Assembly: GCF_018446385.1 (NCBI RefSeq)
Contig: NC_055996.1
Span: 52,126,365 to 52,190,364, forward strand
DNA from: Zingiber officinale
Lineage: Eukaryota > Streptophyta > Magnoliopsida > Zingiberales > Zingiberaceae
Length of the DNA stretch: 64,000 nucleotides
Reading direction: 5' to 3'
Both the position numbers and the translations under genes were made by a program. The notes beneath the pieces were generated by a model. It made no database searches. It was given only the letters and a program-made list of their open reading frames with translations, and was not told the origin of the DNA. Below, in pieces: positions 56,053-64,000 of the stretch; within the stretch, counting starts at the first letter, position 1, and every line of letters starts with the position of its first letter.

Positions 56053-59000
56053 TCAAGTGAGAAGATGGGGGTATCGAGCTCGGATCGTATCCTCGAGCTC
56101 CCAGGTAGCTTCCTCATCCGAATGATGCTTTCATCCGACTTTAACCAGTTGGATAGTCTTGTTCCGCAATTGACGCTCCTTCCGGTCCAAAATCCGTACC
56201 GGAACCTCCTCATAAGTGACGTCAGGCTGAACTGGAACTGCGACATCTGTTAGCACATGCGTCAGGTCGGGTATGTATCTCCTCAGCATAGATACGTGGA
56301 ATACATCGTGGACGTCTGCCAGGGACGGTGGTAGTGCTAGCCGGTAAGCTACTGCTCCAATCCTCTCCAGGATCTGGAAAGGGCAAATGTATCGCGGAGT
56401 CAGCTTACCTCTGAGGCTAAATCTCTTCACCCCTTTTGTGGGTGAAACTCGTAGAAAAACATGATCACCAATAGAGAACTCCAAAGGTCTGCGTCTCTGA
56501 TCAGCATAACTCTTCTGGCGGTCCTGCGCTTCTGACATCCTCCGTCTGATAATACGGACCAACTCTGCCTCCTGCTGAGCTCTATGAGGTCCCAACAGCT
56601 GGGCCTCCCCAACCTCATCCCAGAGGGTGGGTGTCCGACACGGCCTACCATACAACGCCTCAAATGGTGCCATCTGGATAGCCGAATGAAAGCTGTTGTT
56701 GTAGGCGAACTCTACCAATGGCAAGTGGTCCTCCCAACTGCCTCCGAAATCCATAACACACGACCTCAGCAGGTCCTCTAAAGTCTGAATGGTCTGCTCT
56801 GACTGTCCATCTGTTTGCGGATGGAAAGATGTACTAAATCGGAGCTGCGTGCCCAAGGCCTGCTGCAGACTCTGCCTAAAATGAGACGTGAACCGAGGGT
56901 CTCTATCCGAAATAATAGTCAAAGGGACACCATGTAATCTGATGATCTCCCTGCAATACAAATCTGCCAATCGATCCAGGGGATTAGTCCTCCGGATCGC
57001 TAAGAAGTGCGCGGATTTGGTTAATCAATCAACGATAACCCAAATCGCTTCATGGCCTCGTCGTGTCCTCGGTAATCCCACCACAAAGTCCATAGTAATA
57101 TGTTCCCATTTCCACTCAGGAATAGGAATCCGCTGAAGTAATCCGGCAAGTCTCTGATGCTCAGCCTTCACCTGCTGACAGACAAGACACCTAGCTATAA
57201 ATTCCGCGATGTCTTTCTTCATCCCGTTCCACCAGTAGGAACGTCTCAAATCTCGATACATGCGGGTCCCGCCTGGGTGGATCGTAAATCGAGAGCGATG
57301 AGCCTCCTGAAGTAGCTCCTGCAAGATCGGATGAGACTGAGGTACGCATAATCTGCCTCGGAAGTATATAACACCCTCCTCGTCTCGTGTGAACTCGGTA
57401 TGCTGCCCGGAAGCTATTTGGCTACCAATAAACTGCAAATGCTGATCACTGGCCTGGCCTCTCGGATCCTCATCCTGACGACGACTGAGCAACCATGGTA
57501 ACAAGTATACCCTGCTCTGTCTGTCCCTGCTCCTCAAGGTCTAACTCGGAGAAACCCTGAACTAAGTCTGTAACTGAAACTCGGCGGCAAGGCAAAGTCC
57601 CTCTGGACTTCCTGCTGAGTGCATTAGCAACCACATTAGCTTTCCCCGGGTGGTAGCTAATGGTACAATCGTAATCCTTCAGGAACTCCATCCATCTCCT
57701 CTGTCGGAGATTAAGCTCCTTCTGAGTAAAAATATATTTGAGACTCTTATGATCAGTGAGAATCTCAAATGTAATACCGTATAAATGATGCCGCCAAAGC
57801 TTCAGAGCAAAGATGATGGCAACTAACTCCAGATCATGAACTGGGTAGTTCTTCTCATGCTCCTTCAACTGTCGAGAAGCATAGGAGACTACCCTGCCGT
57901 GCTACATCAGAACAGTGCCCAAACCCTGAAGAGACGCGTCGGTGTAGAGTACAAATCCATCCTCTCCAGAAGGTAAAACCAAAACTGGAGCCGCCACTAA
58001 TCTCTGCTTCAGCTCCTGAAAGCTGGTCTCATAATCCTCGGACCACGTGAACTTCATGCCTTTCCTAGTAAAACATGTCAGCGACATTGCAATACGTGAG
58101 AAACCCTCGACAAAACGTCGATAATATCCGGCCAGTCCCAGAAAACTGCGGATCTCCTGTACTGACTTCGGCTGCTCCCAGCTGGTGACAGCCTCAATCT
58201 TCTGAGGGTCTACTGAAATACCTCTGCTCGAGACCACATGCCCCAGAAAACCGACTGAGGATAGCCAGAATGCACACTTGCTGAACTTCGCGTACAGCTG
58301 ATGTCGTCTAAAAGTCTCCAAGACTATGCGAATATGTTGTGCATGCTCCTCATCGGAACGCGAGGAGACCAATATATCATCAATGAAAATGATAACAAAC
58401 TGATCCAGATACTCCAGAAAGATGCGGTTCATCAAGTCCATAAACACCGCTGGAGCATTGATAAGCCCAAATGGCATTACCAAAAACTCATAATGACCGT
58501 ATCTCGTACGGAAAGATGTCTTCTGAATATCTGAGTCTCTGACTCTCAGCTGATGATATCCGGATCACAGATCAATCTTAGAATACACTGATGTACCTCT
58601 GAGCTGATCAAACAAATCTTCGATCCGTGGTAAAGGATATTTATTTCTGACAGTCACTGCATTCAGCTGTCTGTAGTCAATACATAACCTCATAGTTTCG
58701 TCCTTCTTCTTGACAAATAACACCGGAGAACCCCATGGAGAAACACTAGGGCGAATAAATCCCCTATCCAGAAGCTCCTAGAGTTGAACCTTCAGCTCGT
58801 TCAACTCTTTTGGTGTCATACGATAAGGAGCTTTCGATGCCGGTGTGGTCCCCGGAATCAGCTCAATAGTGAACTCCACTTGCCTTCTGGGAGGTAAACC
58901 TAGTAGCTCCTCTGGGAATACATCTGGGTACTCTCGGACCACCGAAACGTCGGAGAGCTGCGAACTACTGCTGTCCTCAGTACTAATCAAAGATAACAGA

Positions 59001-61333
59001 AAACCCTGACAGCCATGTGACAGCAGCTTCTGAGCCTGAATCACCGAAATGATCGATATGCCATCGTCTCTAATGCCAGTGAAATCCCATGAGGGTTGGT
59101 TCGGAGGCCGGAATGTGACCACCCTCGTCTGGCAATCAACAGTGGCATGATATGCTGACAAACAGTCCATGCCAAGTATAATATCAAAATCGATCATTTC
59201 CAATACTAAAAGATCCACCATAAGTATTAGGTTGCCAAAATCTAACGGGCAACCTCTGACCTTTTGGGTGACGCCCAAAGTATCACCGGACGGTAGAGAG
59301 ACAGTCAATCGCTGGGGTCTGTAAGTGGGTAATCTACCAATCTCCCGCATAAAAGTACGAGATATAAAAGAATGTGAGCTACCAGTATCTATCAGTATAT
59401 CCGCAGATAAGGCATAAATAGAAATCATACCATGGAAAATCGATTCGTCGGCTCGCTGCGCATCCTCTCTAGTCATCGCATGAATACGCCTAGTCTCTGG
59501 CAGAGCAAGAGGTGGTAACACTGCCTACGACGACTACGTCTGAGCAGGAGCCCGCCACTGAAGTGGTACTGGATTCTGCGCCAGAAAAGTCTGAGAGGGT
59601 GGCGATTGATACTGTACTGATGGCTGAGACTGCGTCTGATACTGATCATGTGGCTGGGACTGCAGCTGATACTGCCCCTGCGTCAGATAATGAGATCCTG
59701 GAATGGAGCTCTGGGGTACTATGGGAGTACTGGGGTACTCCTGTCCGAGCATGCCAAATGCAGCTGCTGAAGTGGAAGTTGTCCCCTGCTGGCGATGTGA
59801 GGGTGAAAATCTCCGCCCTCCTCGTCTAGCCCCTGACTGACTGTGCTGTCCTCCCTGAGCAGTAACTCCGGGAGCAGTATACTGAGCCTTCAGCTGGCAA
59901 TCTTGACTCTGGTGCCTAGGTAGTTTGCACTAAAAGCAAACTGACTGTCTGAGAGAGCAGGTTATGGTGATATGATCTCTGGATCCACATCGGAAACATT
60001 GAATGTCGCTGGTGGTTTGTTTTCGGTTCTGCTGAGGAGACCGGAAACGTCCCGAGGAAGACTGCCCTGACTTCTGAGGCCTACGAGATACCCCAGAAGT
60101 ACTCTGACCTGTCCGAGTACGACTACTCTGCTGCTGTGTAGTAGGTGGCTGCTGGATCTGTCCAGATGTCTGACCGGGCTGCTTCCTTTTCCTGTCCGGA
60201 AACGCTCTCTGCTGAGCTGACTCAATCATGAGGGCTCTGTCCAACGTCTCCAAATAAGATGTGGTACCAAGACCGGCAAGCCTTACATGCAAATGCCCAT
60301 CCAGCCCCTGAATGAACTACTGCATACGTGAATTGTCCTCTGCAACTAGCTCTGGACAAAATCTGGCCAATCTGTCAAACTCTGCGTTATACTCTGTCAC
60401 TGTCCGGTTATTCTGTCGCAGACTCAGGAAATCCTGCCAGCGAGCCATCTGATAAGCTCGTGGAAAGAAGCGGCTATCAAAAGCCTCTCTGAATCTGGCC
60501 CAAGTGATGTTCTGCTCGTCGATGATGGAACGCTGAGTAATCCACCAAGTGTCGGCCGCGTCCCGTAAGTGAAAAGCAGCCAGCTCTGCTTTCTCCCACT
60601 CGGAGCAAGCCATATAGAAGAAAGTCCGCTCCATCGTCTCTATCCATGACAGGTCCGCACTCGGATCAAGGTCTCCTCAGAAGAGTGTAAATCGACTCTT
60701 CATCGACTCTGCCAACGCTGGAATCCTGTCTCGTGCCGCGACAATGTCAGTGAGGTGTGTCGGAACGGTTGTCGGAACTGGCGGAACCACTGGAGCTGGT
60801 GCTATAGGTGGTACCGCTGAATAAACCGGAGGAGGTACTCCCGGTGCCACTATATAAACTGGAGTATATGCCGTCGGTGGCTCTGTAGGGTGAATATAGG
60901 TGGCCGCGATTGGAGGTATAGTAGGTAATGGTACCGGATGTGGAGCAGCCGGTATCACTGATGCAGGTGCTGCTGGGTACACCGTAGGTACTGGGGGCAC
61001 AGGTGCCACTGGTGTCGGGTACACTGTAGGTCCAGGTGGTGGTGGTGCCGAGTACACCATAGGCTGCTCTAGAGCAGGTGTCGGGTATGCCAATGGTACC
61101 CCTGGTGGTACCGTAAATACGGTAAGGGTGGATACATTCGGTGCAGCCGAGGTAGGTACCTCTAAGGGAGCCATCGGAGTCTGAGAGCCCGACGCACCCG
61201 TAGTATGCTGAGTTTGTCCCTGACTGATAGGCTCAGCCCCAGTAGGCATCTCTGGCGAATCCAGAGATCCCAAGGTCCTCGTACGTGGCTGTCCTGCACC
61301 ACGTCTCGCAGCAATACGTGTAGATCTCCTCAT
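56053..61333 (-). pseudogene. Gypsy chromovirus Gag-Pol (gag, PR, RT, RH, INT, chromodomain), multiply interrupted
   Basis: The frame starts MRRSTRIAARRG (61333). It has a Pro-rich gag N-terminus, a gag core (FHLRDAADTWWITQR; EYNAEFDRLARFCPELV) and two CCHC knuckles (CFRCGSRDHITITC and a second interrupted by TAG). Protease has ADILIDTGSSHSF near 59389, RT has [20 protein letters not shown] and FIDDILVSS near 58385, and RNase H has [13 protein letters not shown]. Integrase has a zinc site near 57240-57170, the core MDFVVGLP, and SDRDPRFTSHF. A GPY/F region and a chromodomain (YEEVPVRILDRKERQLRNK; then HHSDEEATWELEDTIRARYP) end at 56053. Stops lie at 60677, 60317, 59930, 59534, 58778, 58565, 57902, 57025, 56131 and elsewhere. 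One 1-nt frameshift lies near 57480. It cannot make an intact polyprotein. Confidence 0.9.
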
Positions 61334-61567
61334 ATCTGTTAAATTATATCACAGATATTACTACAAGTATAAACAATTACAAAATAACATCATACCTAAT
61401 TGCTGTCTGGAGATGTTCCGTCGCTGTCCAGTCCCCATTTTAACTCGAAATTTCGTACAAGAAAATCACCGAAAATCCATATAAATCCGAAACAAATACC
61501 CAGTTTGACTCGCAAACTTGGGCTAACACAAAATATCCAGAATACCAAAAGCAGGTATCACACCCTG
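61334..61567 (-). other. Leader of gypsy element upstream of gag
   Basis: AT-rich sequence with no ORF on the element strand. It lies between the gag start and a cluster of PBS-like motifs. Confidence 0.5.
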
Positions 61568-61745
61568 CTCTGATACCAATTCCAATAAATTGGTATCAGA
61601 TAAATCTCAAAATCCACAACACGAAAATCAAAACAAGTATCGCCAAACCTTGGCGCTCTGATACCAATAAATTTGTATCAAGTTATTCCAAATATTCAAA
61701 ATACGAAAGCAAAGATCGTAAAACCTGGCTCTGATACCACTAAAT
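61568..61745 (-). promoter_or_regulatory. PBS of gypsy element plus two further PBS-like copies
   Basis: The functional-position PBS is TGGTATCAGAGCCA on the minus strand (plus 61726-61740), five bases from the LTR start at 61746. Two more GCTCTGATACCA motifs occur at 61569-61580 and 61655-61666, each next to an inverted GGTATCA or TGTATCA, in units of about 75-85 bp. Confidence 0.75.
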
Positions 61746-64000
61746 TGTCACGCCCCGGAGGAGTCCCTGTCCGATGAAATTTCGGCAGCATCTTCCCTGT
61801 ACAGCGGACAATCTGAAACTTTCTACATCACCATATACCTCAGCCACATGCGACTGGAAAAAAAATAACAATAATAAACAAATAATAACACAGACATCCA
61901 CGCAGTTTATATCAATTTCAACCTCTGGCTGACACAACCACGCAGTTAAACAGTAAACAAACTGAACAGTGATAAGCAGACTCAAAACCAACCCTACTCC
62001 ACTACACTCATAAAACTCAAATCCGACGATAAAATCAACTCACCTCTTCTTCCATCCAGGCAGGCATGTAGTAAAACAAGTCTAAATGAAAATCATCGAC
62101 AGTGCAATATCCATAACACAAAAACCATAATCCAAGTGCATCAAACAGAACTAGTCTGATAAAGAAAACCAAAAGATAAACCACACGTCCTCGCGGTCTG
62201 TAGGGGACTAGTGACTGGAACTCCTCCGGACAGCATCAACCTGAAAAATAGCAACGGAGGAGGGTGTGAGTCCAACACTCAGCGGGTAACAACTGATATA
62301 CATAGTAAGGAAATAACATCTAGCACTAATCATGCGTACAGTCTCCTGACGTAATAAAGGTAAATGCAAACTGAAATAAACAGGAGAATACTGTACTAAC
62401 CAGGACCTGGTACAAGGATAAACAGTCCGAGAGACATAGAAATCCTGTATGCATGTCAAGCATGGGCATCCAACCAATATGCAGCAAATAAATGCAGCAA
62501 ACACAATCACAAGAAATAAATGTATCAATGTGTATGATGTCAATGCAGTCATGGTCACCCCTAACGCCAGTCAGCCATCTCACACACAATGGTGGGACCG
62601 AGTAAGTAGGGCTGTGGCAACCGTGCACTCTGCATCACTACACCTGATGAGTGACCAAGAGGACGGGATGATGTCGGAGTACACACATACTCCTACCCCA
62701 AATCATAAATGGGGAAGCGCAATGCTCTCATCTCCCGGTACACCATGATGGGGAGGGATCCCTGACGTGCTACCACGCTGCATCACACTACCCATGAGCG
62801 GACCAACGGAGCGCCGAACAGAGCCAAACTGATGTGCTACCACGCTGCGTCACGCTACCCATGAGCATCACAACGGAGCACCGAACAGTGATGAAACTGG
62901 CGATGTGTTCGACAATAATAGAGCAATCTATCACACAGCATGCAATCATGCAAATGGTGCATGACACTAAGCATGGTAATATACTGAACCAATCTATATA
63001 CATATATGATGTGCACCATAGTCAATAAATCATATCAAGGGTACACAGATCAGATAAGGTATCACACCTAGGTCCTGAGCATGGTGAAGCATGGTTATAT
63101 CACTACCCCTAAGCATGTATAATCAGGTAAGTAATAACATGAGATGCAAAGCAAGCAATCAACCAAACATGTAACAGGTATCGGGTAGTAACTAACCGAA
63201 GCAATTAAGAAACATAATTGTTGCTATTTGTTAAATTCACTACTATGCATATCAAAGACATAAAGTCAAAAGTACCCGCCTCCGATATAGATCGAGCTAA
63301 ACGACCTCTGTGTCGAAGTGCTCATCCCGCGTCAAGTCCTGTGTCACCAATGTTTAGTTTAGCTAATTCTATCACGCATTAATTAGCCAAACAAAATCCT
63401 AATCAAGCTAAGAAATTCCAAATTGGATCAACTCTACATAATCCTATTAACCATGAAATCCACAGTTATACTCACAAAAGTGCATTTACCTCAATCCAAA
63501 ACTCACCCAATTTAGCCCTAATTCAACTCATATATCAAATCCATACTCTTACCTCAAGTTCACAGCTGTGATCACTGATCCAACGCCAAGAGATGGTCGC
63601 TGCTGGTATTAGAACAAGCAACTTCACTGCCACTGATGAGGCTGGAACTAGGTGAGTGAGACCAAGAACACCACAGCAACGATCATATACCCGATTCACC
63701 AATTAGGGCAGCAGTCTTACCTCTGTGCCTAGAGGCCCAAACTGAGGCAGGCGAAATCGGCGATGCTCTGCCAGAAGAGAGGAAAGAACTCGGCTGGCGG
63801 GGCTCGCGCGTCGCCGGCATTTGGGCAGGGAAGAAGAAGAAAGGTGGCGTCACTGCTCCCTGTGTCGGCTGCGGTAGAAGGAAGGCCGGCGGTGTCTCAT
63901 CGGGCCAGAGGAAGGGAGGGGAAGTCGTCGGTCGGCCGGGGCTAAGACAGAGGAAACCGCAGCACCCGAGTTCCTAGGGTCGGTGATCGGCGTCGGCGCT
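61746..64000 (-). repeat. 5' LTR of gypsy element, cut by the window end
   Basis: Starts TGTCACGCCCCGGAGG and aligns with the left LTR through 62550 (without the copia) to the window end. It is about 95-97% identical except for a block at about 63631-63751 that does not match the left LTR (55131-55286). About 430 bp of it should lie beyond the window. Confidence 0.88.

Larger units (their letters stand above)
44079..64000 (-). mobile_element. Chromovirus-type Ty3/gypsy retrotransposon (Tekay/Del-like), with nested copia
   Basis: The 5' LTR at the right starts at 61746 and runs out of the window. To its left come a PBS (minus GTGGTATCAGAGCC), gag-pol on the minus strand (61333 down to 56053) ending in a chromodomain, a purine tract (minus GTGGGGGAGAA, plus 55943-55953), and the 3' LTR (44079-55942) split by a copia insertion. 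The order PR-RT-RH-INT-CHD and phrases such as [16 protein letters not shown] fit the Tekay/Del chromoviruses. The body is complete but carries about ten in-frame stops and one frameshift. Confidence 0.87.

Noticed and set aside
60900-61184. Gly-rich plus-strand frame (GGTGATGVGYTVGPGGGGAE)
   Set aside because: Antisense shadow of the Pro-rich N-terminal gag of the gypsy element.

Overview
This is a window of a large, repeat-rich plant nuclear genome. The high GC3 of the one host gene family, its single short intron and the types of LTR retrotransposon suggest a commelinid monocot. A Zingiberales-like species is only a guess. There are no bacterial features, no rRNA or tRNA genes and no CRISPR array.

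The only host genes are three minus-strand copies of a papain-type (C1A) cysteine protease resembling senescence-associated SAG39/SAG12-like enzymes. Copy 1 (6249-7377) and copy 3 (39953-41081) are complete two-exon genes encoding identical 349-residue preproenzymes. Copy 2 (23550-23992) is a 3' fragment with a nonsense codon, fused to a retrotransposon LTR.

The rest is mostly LTR retrotransposons, in order: (a) 1-6005, the 3' part of a plus-strand Tat-lineage Ty3/gypsy element that lacks RT, RNase H and integrase but has a spliced antisense ORF; (b) 7816-18066, a minus-strand SIRE-like Ty1/copia element; (c) 18067-23306, a duplicated block containing a plus-strand SIRE-like fragment, a 1.89-kb minus-strand LTR and an antisense coiled-coil ORF; (d) 23993-33545, a decayed minus-strand copia element with 2.6-kb LTRs; (e) 33546-39720, a second and longer copy of block (c); (f) 41441-44078, a tandem-repeat region with another coiled-coil ORF; (g) 44079-64000, a minus-strand chromodomain-bearing Ty3/gypsy (Tekay/Del-like) element. 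The 3' LTR of (g) is split by a 9.2-kb copia element (44885-54052) with a perfect 5-bp target-site duplication.

The order of events can be partly read. The LTR inserted in the SIRE-like fragment is shared by both copies of the block, so it predates the block duplication. The SIRE-like element at 7816-18066 and the copia element at 23993-33545 are each next to only one copy, so they came later. Protease copies 1 and 3 are almost identical through exons and intron, yet the 3' flank of copy 1 matches copy 2 instead, which suggests gene conversion. All comparisons were made by eye, and percentages are approximate.
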